Source: Salinihabitans flavidus | Lineage (GTDB): Bacteria; Pseudomonadota; Alphaproteobacteria; Rhodobacterales; Rhodobacteraceae | Length of the DNA: 64,000 nucleotides | Direction: 5' to 3' | NCBI RefSeq assembly: GCF_900110425.1 | Contig: NZ_FODS01000012.1 | Location: 1-64,000 of the forward strand | Shown: positions 17,432 through 26,756 of the stretch, in pieces | Layout: the number at the start of each line of letters is the position of its first letter | How positions within the stretch are numbered: position 1 is the stretch's first letter | Notes under the pieces: model-generated | Told to the model about the DNA's origin: nothing | Seen by the model: the letters and a program-made list of their open reading frames with translations, nothing else | Databases searched by the model: none | Translations under genes and position numbers: made by a program

Positions 17432-17956
17432 CTAGCTGCCCCTGAGACGGCCAAGCCAGCCGGATTTCTTGCCCTCCGCATCATCAGGGGTGTCCTCTTC
17501 CTCCGCCTCCTCGGCCGGGCCTTCAAGGGCCGATTGCAGGTTGCTGAAGAACTGATCGGCCATCTTCTTGGCGAAGCCGTCAATGATCCGGCTGCCAAGC
17601 TGGGCCAGCTTGCCGCCCACCTTCGCCTCCACATCGTAACTCAGAAGCGTGCCGTTCTCGCTGTCCGACAGGCGCACGTTGGCCTCACCCTTGGCAAAAC
17701 CGGCCGCGCCGCCCTTGCCCTCGCCGGTCAGGATCAGGCTCTCGCCCTCGACCATGTCCGTCAGGGTGACCTGCCCCTTGAAGGTGGCCTTCACCGGGCC
17801 GACCTTCTGCACCACGGTCGCTTCGAACCCCTCTTCGGGAGAGCCCGTGACCTCTTTCGCGCCCGGAACGGCGGCCTGAAGCGCCTCGGCGCTCAGAAGC
17901 GCCGCCCAGACCTCGGACCGGGGGGCGGCGATTTCACGTTCATCACTCATCTGCAT
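17432..17956 (-). CDS. CoxG-like SRPBCC family protein
   Basis: A 174-residue protein of the carbon monoxide dehydrogenase subunit G (CoxG) family, a START/SRPBCC lipid-binding fold (REIAAPRSEVWAALLSAEALQAAVPGA at the N-terminus by blocks). CoxG anchors CO dehydrogenase in CO oxidisers, but no cox genes are nearby, so this is a generic family member. A Glu/Asp-rich tail and a basic terminus follow the domain. The ATG at 17956 has GGGAG eight bases upstream. Confidence 0.85.
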   Translation of the reverse strand: MQMSDEREIAAPRSEVWAALLSAEALQAAVPGAKEVTGSPEEGFEATVVQKVGPVKATFKGQVTLTDMVEGESLILTGEGKGGAAGFAKGEANVRLSDSENGTLLSYDVEAKVGGKLAQLGSRIIDGFAKKMADQFFSNLQSALEGPAEEAEEEDTPDDAEGKKSGWLGRLRGS

Positions 17957-18313
17957 TGGCGTCTCCCTCGCTGTGCTGAGCGCATAGCGTAGTCAGACCG
18001 GCGATCGCCTGCAATAGGGAGCAGGAGCGGCGGCGCCCGGAGAGGCGAAAATCACGGCATTGGGGGAACTCCGCCGAATCACACGTTAACGCCCTGAAAT
18101 CACAGAAAAACCCGTTTCGGTATCACGTCGGTATAACGTCGGTATCGCGTCGGTATCGTGGCCCGACATCGCGGCAAATTCCGCATCGTTCACGGGGCGC
18201 GCGTTGCGGGCCTTGGCCATGCAACGCGCGGACGGCGGGCTTTTCGCTGGCCCCGGCGCGCGGGCTTTGGCATATCTGCGGCCAGTCGATCCCCAATGCG
18301 AAAGGCCGCGACC
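17957..18313. other. Divergent intergenic region with repeat copy C
   Basis: A 357-bp region between the CoxG-like gene (minus) and the HAD gene (plus) with no gene of its own. It contains dispersed element copy C (18075-18154, minus orientation) and presumably both promoters. This is the only copy of the element placed between divergent genes. Confidence 0.6.
18075..18154 (-). repeat. 80-bp dispersed element, copy C
   Basis: Reads on the minus strand from 18154 to 18075: ACCGACGCGAT, ACCGACGTTAT, ACCGACGTGAT, ACCGAAACGGG, then GTTTTTC, ATTTCAGGGC, GTTAAC and GATTCG. A partial fifth unit (CGAT) precedes it. It matches copy A at most positions. It is the only copy in minus orientation and the only one in a divergent spacer. 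Confidence 0.9.
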
Positions 18314-19189
18314 ATGACCCGGATCATCACCGCCCTGTCCGAGATTTCCAACCGCTACGGCGCGCTTTTCGTCGATCTGTGGGGCTGCGTGCACGATGGC
18401 GTGACCGCCTATCCCGACGCGGTCACGGCCTTGCAGGAGTATCGCGCGGGCGGCGGGGTCGTGGTGCTTCTGACCAATTCGCCCAAACCGCGCGCGGGGG
18501 TGGCCGATCAGCTCGGTCAGTTCGGCGTGCCGGACGATGCCTATGACACCATCGCGTCGTCGGGCGACAGCGCGCGCGCCGCGATGTTTCAGGGGGCGGT
18601 GGGCCAGAAGGTCTGGTTCATGGGCGAATGGGAGCGGGACGCCGATTTCTTCGAGCCGCTCGCCCTTGTCGACGAGCCGGTCGAGATCACCCGCGTGCCC
18701 TTGCCCGAGGCCGAGGGGATCGTCTGCTGCGGTCCGTTCGATCCGATGGCCGACCCGGCGGTGAACCGTTCCGATTTCCTCTATGCCAAGCAGAAGGGGC
18801 TGAAGCTGCTCTGCGCCAATCCCGATATCGTCGTGGACCGGGGCACGCGCCGCGAATGGTGTGCCGGGGCGCTGGCGCAGCTGTATAACGAGATGGGGGG
18901 GACAAGCCTTTATTTCGGTAAACCGCATCCGCCAATCTACGATCTCGCGCGGCGTCGGCTTGCCGCGCTTGGCCACGGCATGTCCGCGCAGGATATTCTC
19001 GCCATCGGCGATGGCGCGCAGACCGACATTCGCGGCGCGATGGGCGAGGATATCGATTCGCTGTTCATCAGCGGCGGGCTGGCCGCGAAAGAGACCGGAA
19101 CCGACGGGCAACCGAACCCCGACGCCTTGCAAGGCTATCTGGACGCCGAACAGGTCGCCCCGCGTTACGCCATCGGCCACCTGCGGTGA
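18314..19189 (+). CDS. TIGR01459-type HAD-superfamily hydrolase
   Basis: A 291-residue HAD class II (NagD-like) phosphatase. The nucleophile Asp21 lies in FVDLWGCVHDG; the second Asp of the classical DxD is replaced by Trp, which I recall as normal for this alphaproteobacterial subgroup. A Thr/Ser motif II (LLTNSPKPR) and motif IV GDGAQTDIRGA with metal-binding Asp follow. The substrate is unknown. The ATG at 18314 has AAAGG eight bases upstream. It sits in a plus-strand set with MaoC and ribF. Confidence 0.88.
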   Translation: MTRIITALSEISNRYGALFVDLWGCVHDGVTAYPDAVTALQEYRAGGGVVVLLTNSPKPRAGVADQLGQFGVPDDAYDTIASSGDSARAAMFQGAVGQKVWFMGEWERDADFFEPLALVDEPVEITRVPLPEAEGIVCCGPFDPMADPAVNRSDFLYAKQKGLKLLCANPDIVVDRGTRREWCAGALAQLYNEMGGTSLYFGKPHPPIYDLARRRLAALGHGMSAQDILAIGDGAQTDIRGAMGEDIDSLFISGGLAAKETGTDGQPNPDALQGYLDAEQVAPRYAIGHLR

Positions 19190-19298
19190 CAGCCCTTGGG
19201 GACGGGCTTGACTTTCTGCACTCGCAAAGCAATAAAGTTGCGAAACAGGGCATAAAGACGCCCGATAATTACAATCCCATTGCAACCCGGAGGGTCGA

Positions 19299-19742
19299 AT
19301 GTTGGACAACCTGCCGCGCGGAACGATCTGCATCGAGGATATCGAGATGGGCATGTCGCGCCATTTGCGCAAAGTGGTCACCGATGCCGATATCGAGATG
19401 TTCGCGCAGGTCTCCACCGACCGGAACCCGGTGCATCTTGACGACGATTACGCGCAGGACACGATTTTCGAAGGGCGCATCGCGCACGGGATGTTGACCG
19501 CCGGGCTGATCTCCGCCGTGATCGGAGAGCAGCTTCCGGGGCATGGCACCGTCTACATGGGCCAGACGCTGAAGTTCCTCGCCCCCGTGCGGCCGGGCGA
19601 CATGGTTTACGCCGAGGTCAAAGTGACCGGCATCGACCATTCCAAGCGCCGGGTGACGCTCGATTGTCATTGCGCGGTGGACGGCAAGAAAGTGGTGATC
19701 GGCGAGGCCACGGTGCTTGCCCCGAGCCGCAAGTTCGACTGA
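19299..19742 (+). CDS. MaoC-like (R)-specific enoyl-CoA hydratase
   Basis: A 147-residue hotdog-fold protein. The catalytic Asp/His dyad is in FAQVSTDRNPVHLDDDYA and the acyl-CoA-binding segment GRIAHGMLTAGLISAVIG follows, the PhaJ/MaoC pattern. Likely hydrates trans-2-enoyl-CoA to (R)-3-hydroxyacyl-CoA, which could supply PHA precursors for the PhaC encoded 11 kb away; that link is inference. A strong terminator follows. Confidence 0.9.
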   Translation: MLDNLPRGTICIEDIEMGMSRHLRKVVTDADIEMFAQVSTDRNPVHLDDDYAQDTIFEGRIAHGMLTAGLISAVIGEQLPGHGTVYMGQTLKFLAPVRPGDMVYAEVKVTGIDHSKRRVTLDCHCAVDGKKVVIGEATVLAPSRKFD

Positions 19743-20042
19743 TTTCCCCTCTGGTTTCTTCCTGAGCCCCTTGACCGGCATCCGCGCACACGGATGCCGG
19801 CTTTTTCTTAAAGAGGATTGCGCCTGAGCGGGATCACCTCGCGCGGACGAAGTGGCATGGCCCGCACGGGTGGGCGGGCCATGTCCGGGCCGCAAGCGAC
19901 CCGGGCGAAGTGGGACCGTTTGAGCACGGACACGCCCCGAAACTCACATGAGGCAAGACGAACCGCGTTTTTTGCGCCGGCAGCACAAGCAGGCGCTCCG
20001 CATACGCTTGCATGCCCGCGCGCGGGCGGCTAACCCGGTGCC
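19743..20042. other. Intergenic region before ribF
   Basis: About 300 bp without a gene. It contains the rho-independent terminator of the MaoC gene and a perfect 10-bp inverted repeat, CATGGCCCGC (19856-19865) / GCGGGCCATG (19874-19883). I looked for an FMN riboswitch before ribF and did not find its conserved blocks. Confidence 0.5.
19775..19806 (+). terminator. Rho-independent terminator after MaoC gene
   Basis: Stem CCGGCATCCG (19775-19784), loop CGCACA, stem CGGATGCCGG (19791-19800), then CTTTTTC. Confidence 0.9.
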
Positions 20043-20975
20043 ATGCGGATCTTGCGTGATTTCAGGACAGTCAGGGGCGACGACCGGGGCGCCAGCGCCG
20101 CCATCGGAAATTTCGATGGCGTCCATCGCGGGCATCAGTCGGTCATCGACCTGGCGCGCAAAGCCGCGCCGGAGGCCCCGCTTGGCATTGTCACCTTCGA
20201 GCCGCACCCGCGCGAATTCTTCGCCCCCGAGGCCCCGCCCTTTCGCCTGACGGGGCCGAAGGCGCGGGCGCACCGGCTTGAGAAACTCGGCGTCGATCTG
20301 CTGTATGAACTGCCGTTCGATGCGGCGATGGCCTCCCTTACGCCCGAGGATTTCGCGCGCGAGGTTCTGGCCGAGGGGCTGGGGCTGTCGCATGTGGTCG
20401 TGGGCTCGGATTTCTGTTTCGGCAAGGGGCGGACCGGCACCGCCGAGGATCTGCGCCGGTTCGGTGAGGCGTTCGGCTTCGGCGTGACCGTCGCACCGCT
20501 TCTGGGCGGGGCGGAGGCGCAGGTCTCCTCCACCTCCATCCGCAGGGCGCTGAGCGAGGGGCGGCCGCGCGACGCGGCGCGGATGCTGGGCCACTGGCAC
20601 CGGATCGAGGGCGCCGTTCTGGGCGGAGAGAAGCGCGGCCGGGAGCTTGGCTTTCCCACGGCGAATATCTCGATCGAGGGGCTGCACCCGCCGAAATTCG
20701 GGGTTTACGCGGTGTTGGCCGATGTGCTCGACGGACCGCACGCCGGCAGCTATCGCGGCGCGGCGAGCCTTGGGGTGCGGCCCATGTTCGGAAAGAATAC
20801 CGCCAATCTTGAAACCTATCTGTTCGATTTTTCCGGCGATCTCTATGGGGCCACGCTGTCGGTCGGGCTGGTGGAGTTCCTGCGCCCGGAAATGACATTC
20901 CAAAGCGTCGATGGACTCGTCGCGCAAATGGGGGCCGATTGCGACCGCAGCAGGACCATACTGGCCAATTCATGA
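20043..20975 (+). CDS. ribF: Bifunctional riboflavin kinase / FAD synthetase
   Basis: A 310-residue RibF. The N-terminal FMN adenylyltransferase domain has GNFDGVHRGHQ and STSIRRALSEG. The C-terminal riboflavin kinase domain has GEKRGRELGFPTANI, with the PTAN motif. It makes FMN and then FAD. The ATGA overlap with the next gene links them translationally. Confidence 0.97.
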   Translation: MRILRDFRTVRGDDRGASAAIGNFDGVHRGHQSVIDLARKAAPEAPLGIVTFEPHPREFFAPEAPPFRLTGPKARAHRLEKLGVDLLYELPFDAAMASLTPEDFAREVLAEGLGLSHVVVGSDFCFGKGRTGTAEDLRRFGEAFGFGVTVAPLLGGAEAQVSSTSIRRALSEGRPRDAARMLGHWHRIEGAVLGGEKRGRELGFPTANISIEGLHPPKFGVYAVLADVLDGPHAGSYRGAASLGVRPMFGKNTANLETYLFDFSGDLYGATLSVGLVEFLRPEMTFQSVDGLVAQMGADCDRSRTILANS

Positions 20976-21445
20976 CCGACGATCCGATCCGGCGCGACGG
21001 GCTGTCCCCCCGGTTCTGGGAGCGCAAGTCGCTGCGCGAGATGTCCCGCGCAGAGTGGGAGGCGCTGTGCGACGGCTGCGGGAAATGCTGTCTCAACAAA
21101 CTTGAGGATGAAGACACCGGGCAGGTCGATCTGACCTGCGTGGCGTGCCGTCTGTTCGACGATGAGACCTGCCGCTGCGGACAATACGAGATCCGCCACC
21201 AGTTCGTGCCCGAGTGCATCGTGCTGACCCCAGAGAATATCGACGAGCATGCCTACTGGATGCCGCGCACCTGCGCCTATCGCCTGCTGTGGGAGGGACG
21301 GCCGCTGTATGACTGGCACCCGCTGATCTCGGGCACAGCCGAAACGGTGCATGCGGCGGGCGTGTCGATGCGCGGGCGCACGGTGCCCGAGTTCGAGACC
21401 GACATGGATGACTGGGATGACTATATCATTGAGGAGCCCGAGTGA
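20972..21445 (+). CDS. YcgN/UPF0260-type cysteine cluster protein
   Basis: A 157-residue protein with the conserved Cys motif CDGCGKCCLNKLEDEDTG and later cysteines in CVACRLFDDETCRCGQY, the pattern of the YkgJ/UPF0260 family predicted to bind Zn or an Fe-S cluster. Function unknown. The start at 20972 overlaps the ribF stop and the stop overlaps the next start, so ribF, this gene and the aldolase are one operon. Confidence 0.9.
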   Translation: MTDDPIRRDGLSPRFWERKSLREMSRAEWEALCDGCGKCCLNKLEDEDTGQVDLTCVACRLFDDETCRCGQYEIRHQFVPECIVLTPENIDEHAYWMPRTCAYRLLWEGRPLYDWHPLISGTAETVHAAGVSMRGRTVPEFETDMDDWDDYIIEEPE

Positions 21446-22491
21446 TGTTCTTTGCCTCTGACAATACCGGACCGGCCCACCCCGAGGTGATGGCGGCGCT
21501 TGGCCGCGCGAACGAGGGGTTTGCCACGCCCTATGGTGGCGATACGCTCACCGCGGCGGTGCAGGCGCGGCTGCGCGAGGTGTTCGAGGCGCCAAGGGCG
21601 GCGGTCTACCTCGTGGCGACGGGCACGGCGGCCAATGCGCTGGCGCTGTCGGTGCTTGGGCAGCCGTGGCAGACGGTCTTCTGCGCCCCCCATGCCCATA
21701 TCCAGGAGGATGAGTGCAACGCGCCGGAGTTCTATTCCGGCGGGGCGAAGCTGACGCTGGTGGAGGGCGAGGACCGGATCGGCGCCGAGGCGCTGTCGCG
21801 GGCCATCGCGGCCGAGCAGACGCGCGGCGTGCACGGGCCGCAGCGTGGGCCGGTGTCGATCACCCAGGCGACCGAACGGGGCACCGTTTACAGCCTTGCA
21901 GAGATAGAGGCGATCGGCGCAGTGACGCAGGCGCACGGGCTGCCACTTCACATGGATGGCGCGCGCTTTGCCAATGCGCTGGCCACGCTGGGGTGCAGCC
22001 CGGCGGAGATGACGTGGAAGCGCGGGGTCGATGCGCTCAGCTTCGGGGCGACGAAGAACGGCTGCCTCGGGGTGGAGGCGGTGATCCTCTTCGATCCGGC
22101 CCATGCGTGGGAGTTCGAGTTGCGGCGCAAGCGCGGGGCGCATCTGTTTTCCAAGCACCGCTATCTCGCGGCGCAGATGATGGGTTATCTCGACGGCGAT
22201 CTGTGGCGCCGGTCGGGGGCGCGGGCCAATGCCAACTGCGCCCGGCTGGCCGAGGGGCTGCGCGATATCTCCGGGGTCGGGATCGCGTTCGAGCCGCAGG
22301 CGAACATCATCTTCTGCACCTTTGCGCGTGCCCTGCATCGCAGGCTGCATGAGGCGGGCGCGCAGTATAACATCTGGGATGGCGATCTGGACGGCGACGA
22401 CCCCGACGCGCCCCTGACGGCGCGGCTGGTGTGCGACTGGTCGATCTCTCACGCGGAGATCGACCGCTTTCTGGATGTGCTGCGTGGCTGA
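21445..22491 (+). CDS. Low-specificity threonine aldolase-like PLP enzyme
   Basis: A 348-residue fold-type I PLP enzyme of the beta-eliminating lyase/LtaE group. It has the N-terminal SDNTGPAHPEVMAAL, the aromatic/His block APHAHIQEDECNAPEF, the PLP-binding Asp in HMDGARFANAL and the Schiff-base Lys in SFGATKNGCLG. Likely cleaves L-threonine/L-allo-threonine to glycine and acetaldehyde. It starts at ATG 21445, overlapping the previous stop. Confidence 0.9.
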   Translation: MFFASDNTGPAHPEVMAALGRANEGFATPYGGDTLTAAVQARLREVFEAPRAAVYLVATGTAANALALSVLGQPWQTVFCAPHAHIQEDECNAPEFYSGGAKLTLVEGEDRIGAEALSRAIAAEQTRGVHGPQRGPVSITQATERGTVYSLAEIEAIGAVTQAHGLPLHMDGARFANALATLGCSPAEMTWKRGVDALSFGATKNGCLGVEAVILFDPAHAWEFELRRKRGAHLFSKHRYLAAQMMGYLDGDLWRRSGARANANCARLAEGLRDISGVGIAFEPQANIIFCTFARALHRRLHEAGAQYNIWDGDLDGDDPDAPLTARLVCDWSISHAEIDRFLDVLRG

Positions 22492-22529
22492 GGTCCGGCG
22501 GGCGGGCGCCTCATCTCAGGGGCTGCACA

Positions 22530-23321
22530 CTAACCCGCCTCCGCCGGTGCCAATGTGCGGCGGATCGCGGCGGCGAATTCGGCGGCGTGGGTGATCGGCC
22601 CCATGTGCCCGGCCCCCGGCAGCGTTTCGCGCCGCGCGCAGGGGATACGCGCGGCCAGCCGGTCCATCACTTCGGGCATCAGCCCGGGGGACATTTCCCC
22701 GTCGGCCATCAGCGCGGGCAGGCGCAACCCCTCAAGCCGGCCGGGCACCAGCAGCGACCATATGTCGTCGCTCAGCACCGCCTGCGCGGCGAGGACATAG
22801 CCCATGCCGCCGGTAAAACGCCCCGTCAGTTCCTCGGGCAGAGTGTCCCAGGGCGTGCCATCGCCCCAGACCCGCATGAACAGCCGCGCCCCCATCTCCG
22901 GATCGCCCGCCCGCGCATGGCGCGCCACCTCTTCCATGAGCGCGCCATTCGTTGCCAGGAGATCGGGATCATCGGCGGCGGCGGCCATCAGGACCGGCTC
23001 GAACAACAGCAGGCTGCGCACGCGGTCGGGCCGCTCCAGCGCCAGCCGCAGTGCCAGCACCGCGCCGAAACTGTGCCCGATCAGATCCACCGGCCCGTCA
23101 AGCCGCGCGAGCGCGGCGGCATAGGCGCGGTCCGGGAACTCTTCGGGCGGGCACGGCGCGCTGCGCCCGTGCCCCGGAAGGTCGATACAACGCAGCGTCA
23201 TCTCGTCGCCCAGACACTCCGCCACGCCGCGCCATGCGCCGGAATGGGCCAGCGAGCAGTGCAGCGCCAGCGCTTGCCGGGGGCCGGAGCCGAAGCTGGC
23301 CTCGAAAATGCCGTCGCCCAT
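22530..23321 (-). CDS. Alpha/beta hydrolase
   Basis: A 263-residue hydrolase: nucleophile elbow GHSFGAV, preceded by the DLPGHGRS strand, and the catalytic His in PGAGHMGP. Substrate unknown. The ATG at 23321 ([13 protein letters not shown]) is chosen because it abuts the upstream isomerase gene (stop at 23323-23325); upstream extension overlaps that gene. The two are likely an operon of degradative character. Confidence 0.85.
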   Translation of the reverse strand: MGDGIFEASFGSGPRQALALHCSLAHSGAWRGVAECLGDEMTLRCIDLPGHGRSAPCPPEEFPDRAYAAALARLDGPVDLIGHSFGAVLALRLALERPDRVRSLLLFEPVLMAAAADDPDLLATNGALMEEVARHARAGDPEMGARLFMRVWGDGTPWDTLPEELTGRFTGGMGYVLAAQAVLSDDIWSLLVPGRLEGLRLPALMADGEMSPGLMPEVMDRLAARIPCARRETLPGAGHMGPITHAAEFAAAIRRTLAPAEAG

Positions 23322-23322
23322 G

Positions 23323-23922
23323 TCAGGCGGCCCCCGACAGATACCAGTCAAGATCGGCAAGCCGGTCCTGCCCCCAGAACTTCTGCCCGTCGTCGGTGAT
23401 GTAGAAGGGAGAGCCGAAGGCCCCCTTTTCCACCGCCTCTTCAAGGTTGGCGATATAGGCCTCCGCGCCGGCCAGAAGCCCGCGATCGGCCAGTGCGGGA
23501 TCGAAGCCCGCGCCGCTCAGGCACGCGTGGATCACCGTATCGTCGGCGATGTCCTTCTCCTCGGCCCAGACAGCGCGGGTGAAGGCATGGGCCAACGCCC
23601 CCACATCGCCGCCGCCCTCCGCCTGCGCCGAAATCAGCGCATAGGAGGACGGCGCCGCATTGGTCGGGAAATGCGCGGGCTTGAGATTGAGCGGCATGTT
23701 GAGAATCCGCGCCCGGCGCGGCAGATCCTGCGCGCGGTAATCCTGCCGCACCGGATGGCGTTCGGCGGGCGGGGTGCCGCCCGTGCGGGCGAAAAGCGAA
23801 ATGATGTCGAGCGGCTTGTAGGTGATCGTCGCGCCGTGGCGCGCGGCGATCTCCTCAAGCTGACGCCCGGCGAGATAGGTGTAGGGGGAGATGGTGGAGA
23901 AAAAATAATCTATATGCGCCAT
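23323..23922 (-). CDS. 2-hydroxychromene-2-carboxylate isomerase-like (kappa-GST/DsbA fold)
   Basis: A 199-residue thioredoxin-fold protein of the HCCA isomerase/kappa GST family. The N-terminus [16 protein letters not shown] has the Ser used for glutathione in place of a DsbA CxxC. The C-terminal part VFGSPF-type motif appears as [10 protein letters not shown]. NahD-type enzymes act in naphthalene degradation, but no other aromatic catabolic genes are here, so substrate is open. Confidence 0.85.
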   Translation of the reverse strand: MAHIDYFFSTISPYTYLAGRQLEEIAARHGATITYKPLDIISLFARTGGTPPAERHPVRQDYRAQDLPRRARILNMPLNLKPAHFPTNAAPSSYALISAQAEGGGDVGALAHAFTRAVWAEEKDIADDTVIHACLSGAGFDPALADRGLLAGAEAYIANLEEAVEKGAFGSPFYITDDGQKFWGQDRLADLDWYLSGAA

Positions 23923-24027
23923 TCGGTCAGCCTCTCCTCTCGCATAGGTTTGCCTGAGGGTAGGCGCATGCTAAGCGGGGTGCAACGTCACGAATCTGTC
24001 ATTGTCGTCAAAGCGGGAACCCCTGAA

Positions 24028-25044
24028 ATGCCCACCATTCTGGAACCGAAACTCATCACCGGCACCGCCAACCGACCGTTGGCTCAGGCCATCGCCCGCC
24101 GCATGTCCATGCATCGCGGCATCCACGTGGGCCTCGTCGATGCACGGGTGGAGCGTTTCAACGATCAGGAGGTGTTCGTCGAGGTCTATGAGAACGTGCG
24201 CGGCGAGGACATGTTCATCATTCAGCCCACGTCAAACCCGGCCAACGACAACCTTATGGAGCTTCTGATCATGTCGGACGCGTTGCGCCGGTCCTCGGCC
24301 AAGCGCATCACGGCGGTGATTCCCTATTTCGGCTATGCCCGGCAGGACCGCCGGTCCAAGGCGCGCACGCCGATCTCCGCCAAGCTGGTGGCGAACATGA
24401 TTGTCGAAGCGGGGATCGAGCGGGTTCTGACGCTTGACCTGCACGCGGCGCAGATTCAGGGGTTTTTCGATATTCCGGTGGACAACCTCTATGCCTCGCC
24501 GATCTTCGCGCTGGATGTCCTGACGCAGTTCGAGGGCGCGAGCGATGACATCATGGTGGTCTCGCCCGATGTGGGCGGCGTGGCTCGCGCGCGCGAACTG
24601 GCCAAGCGGATCAACGCCCCGCTGTCGATCGTGGACAAGCGCCGCGAGAAGCCGGGCGAAGTGGCCGACATGACGGTGATCGGCAATGTCGAGGGCAAGA
24701 AATGCATTATCGTCGATGACATTTGCGATACGGCAGGCACGCTATGCAAGGCGGCCGATCTGCTCATGGAATACGGCGCGACCGAGGTTCACGCCTACAT
24801 CTCGCACGGCGTCCTGTCGGGCCCGGCGGTGGACCGGATCGGCCAATCGGTGATGAAATCGCTCGTCATCACCGATTCCATCGAGCCGACAGAGGCGGTC
24901 AAGGCGACCCCCAACATCCGGGTTCTGCCCACCGCGCCGCTCTTCGCGCAGGCGATCCTGAACATCTGGAACGGCACGAGCGTGTCGTCGCTGTTCGAGA
25001 CCGAAACGCTTGAGCCGGGGTATGAGGGTCTGCTCAAGGCGTAG
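24028..25044 (+). CDS. prs: Ribose-phosphate pyrophosphokinase (PRPP synthetase)
   Basis: A 338-residue enzyme making PRPP for nucleotide, His, Trp and NAD synthesis. It shows [19 protein letters not shown], the catalytic loop region [17 protein letters not shown], the metal-binding [15 protein letters not shown] and the PRPP loop [11 protein letters not shown]. The ATG at 24028 begins [10 protein letters not shown]; upstream in-frame sequence is not coding. Convergent with the lectin gene, 3 bp apart. Confidence 0.97.
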   Translation: MPTILEPKLITGTANRPLAQAIARRMSMHRGIHVGLVDARVERFNDQEVFVEVYENVRGEDMFIIQPTSNPANDNLMELLIMSDALRRSSAKRITAVIPYFGYARQDRRSKARTPISAKLVANMIVEAGIERVLTLDLHAAQIQGFFDIPVDNLYASPIFALDVLTQFEGASDDIMVVSPDVGGVARARELAKRINAPLSIVDKRREKPGEVADMTVIGNVEGKKCIIVDDICDTAGTLCKAADLLMEYGATEVHAYISHGVLSGPAVDRIGQSVMKSLVITDSIEPTEAVKATPNIRVLPTAPLFAQAILNIWNGTSVSSLFETETLEPGYEGLLKA

Positions 25045-25047
25045 GGG

Positions 25048-25398
25048 TCAGTAAAGTTCCCAGTCATCCTCACCCGGCAACTCACCGATTGCCATCCAGG
25101 ACATGCGCACACGGGCCACCCGCGTGTCCGCCCATGTGCGGAACACCAGATCGAAGCCGTGTTTCGTCACCTTTTCCGACGTGACCTCCGCGCGGATATT
25201 GGCGCCGCTGTCCATGTCCCAGAGCGACAGGGTGACATGCACACTCGGCACGTCGCGGAACGGTTCTGAAAAGCGCAACTTCTTGCGCCGCTCGCGCGGG
25301 CCGGTGCCCGTCCACATCTCGCCGTCGCTGTCGAAATCGGAAAACAGCGCGACATCGCCGCGTTCCACGCCGATCAGGTGACTTTGCAGTTTCTTCAT
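25048..25398 (-). CDS. H-type lectin domain protein
   Basis: A 116-residue single-domain protein of the H-type lectin family (Pfam H_lectin). Recognisable blocks are FSEPFRDVPSVHVTLSLWDMD, near the N-terminal third, and the ending VRMSWMAIG. The family was first known from snail agglutinins that bind N-acetylgalactosamine; bacterial members are not characterised. No signal peptide is seen. The start MKKLQSH at 25398 is supported by family-like length; the frame is open further upstream without support. Confidence 0.75.
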   Translation of the reverse strand: MKKLQSHLIGVERGDVALFSDFDSDGEMWTGTGPRERRKKLRFSEPFRDVPSVHVTLSLWDMDSGANIRAEVTSEKVTKHGFDLVFRTWADTRVARVRMSWMAIGELPGEDDWELY

Positions 25399-25719
25399 GC
25401 GCGCCCCCTCTCGTCGTCGGGCCGGTTTATTGAACAGAAACTGAGCGATACCCCAAACACGGCCCCGACGAAACAGGCGGAGCCGATCAACCCTAGCGCG
25501 ATTGGAAGGTCTCGTCCATCCTGTCCATTCGATGCGGTGGACCGCCGAACTATGCCCCCAGCGACGTTCTGCGGCAACGGCAAACTGCGGCAGCGTCCCT
25601 GCCCTTTTTCTCAGCCGCAGGATTGAAATAGGGCGCCGTACACGCCACGTTCGCAGATACGACTGCGGCGGGGCCGCGTCATAGTCATCTCGCAGCATTG
25701 CGCGCAAAGGAACAGACCC
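25399..25719. other. Divergent intergenic region lectin / CaCA
   Basis: 321 bp. One minus-strand frame (25395-25583) encodes a possible short membrane peptide, ending ALGLIGSACFVGAVFGVSL and a polar tail, whose TGA overlaps the lectin ATG. It has no clear ribosome binding site or start, so I leave it uncalled. Nothing else is recognisable. Confidence 0.4.
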
Positions 25720-26697
25720 ATGCCGGACCTGTGGCTGCCCCTTCTGGGGGGCTTGGTATTGTTGATCCTGGGTGGGGATCTTCTGGTTCGCGGCGCGGTG
25801 CAGGTGGCCGAGCGCCTTGGCGTCTCGCCGCTTGTCATCGGCCTCACGCTCGTGGGGTTCGGCACGTCCATGCCCGAGCTTGTCACCTCTGTTCAGGCGG
25901 CGCTGGCCGGGTCCGCGGGGATCGCCTATGGCAATATTGTCGGCTCCAACATCGCCAACATCCTGCTCATTGTCGGGGTCTCGTCGATCCTCTTTCCCAT
26001 CGCAATCGCCTCATCGGCCCTGCGGCGCGATGCGATGGTGATGCTGGCGGTCGCCACTGTCTTTGCTGCGGTGGCCTTCGTGATGCCGATGGGCCGCATG
26101 CTCGGGGCGGTCTTTGTCCTTGCGCTGGCCTGCTACATCTATCTTGCACTCCGGCAGGAGCGCACCTCTTCCGACCATGGTGCCGTCTATGACAAGGGGG
26201 CGGCGCTTGAAGCGACTGACCCCGGCGTCACGCCGGGACGCCAGCCCGCAAGGGGCCTTCTCCTGCCGGTTCTACTGGCGGTGGGGGGCTTGGTTCTTGT
26301 CATTCTGGGCGGGTCTTTCCTCGTGAAAGGGGCCGTCGGCATCGCGCAGATCTTCGGCATTCCAGAAACGGTGATCGGCCTGACCATCGTTGCCATCGGC
26401 ACCTCGATGCCCGAGCTGGTCACATCGGTGGTCGCCGCCGTGAAGCGTCAGAGCGATGTGGCCTTCGGCAATATCGTGGGCTCCAACATCTACAACATCC
26501 TCGGCATTGGCGGCACGACGGCCCTTATCGCGCCCACCCGGGTGCCTGATGCCATCGTGAGGTTCGACAACCTGCTGATGGTCGGCGTGACCCTGCTTCT
26601 GGTGATATTCGCGGCCACCGGGCTGAGGATCGCGCGATGGGAAGGGGTGGCGCTGCTCGCGGGGTATTGCGCCTATGTCTTCGTGATCTGGCCCTGA
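25720..26697 (+). CDS. Calcium/sodium antiporter (CaCA family), second copy
   Basis: A 325-residue antiporter with two alpha repeats: GFGTSMPELVTSVQAAL...GNIVGSNIANI and AIGTSMPELVTSVVAAV...GNIVGSNIYNI. Both match the CaCA ion-binding core more closely to each other than those of the gene at 13631 do, so the two genes are paralogues rather than a recent duplication. Ends before a strong bidirectional terminator. Confidence 0.92.
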   Translation: MPDLWLPLLGGLVLLILGGDLLVRGAVQVAERLGVSPLVIGLTLVGFGTSMPELVTSVQAALAGSAGIAYGNIVGSNIANILLIVGVSSILFPIAIASSALRRDAMVMLAVATVFAAVAFVMPMGRMLGAVFVLALACYIYLALRQERTSSDHGAVYDKGAALEATDPGVTPGRQPARGLLLPVLLAVGGLVLVILGGSFLVKGAVGIAQIFGIPETVIGLTIVAIGTSMPELVTSVVAAVKRQSDVAFGNIVGSNIYNILGIGGTTALIAPTRVPDAIVRFDNLLMVGVTLLLVIFAATGLRIARWEGVALLAGYCAYVFVIWP

Positions 26698-26701
26698 ATC
26701 G

Positions 26702-26733
26702 AAAAGGCCCCGCCGACGGGGGCGAGGCCTTTT
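26702..26733. terminator. Bidirectional terminator between CaCA gene and atpC
   Basis: AAAAGGCC...AGGCCTTTT hairpin with GC-rich centre. A- and T-tracts on both sides allow it to end both the plus-strand antiporter transcript and the minus-strand atp transcript. Confidence 0.9.
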
Positions 26734-26756
26734 CGGATTGAACGGAATCGGCGGGG

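Noticed and set aside
19884-20042. FMN riboswitch before ribF
   Set aside because: The conserved RFN-element blocks are not present.
25395-25583. 62-codon minus-strand frame upstream of the lectin gene
   Set aside because: Has one hydrophobic stretch and its TGA overlaps the lectin ATG, but no clear start, ribosome binding site or similarity.
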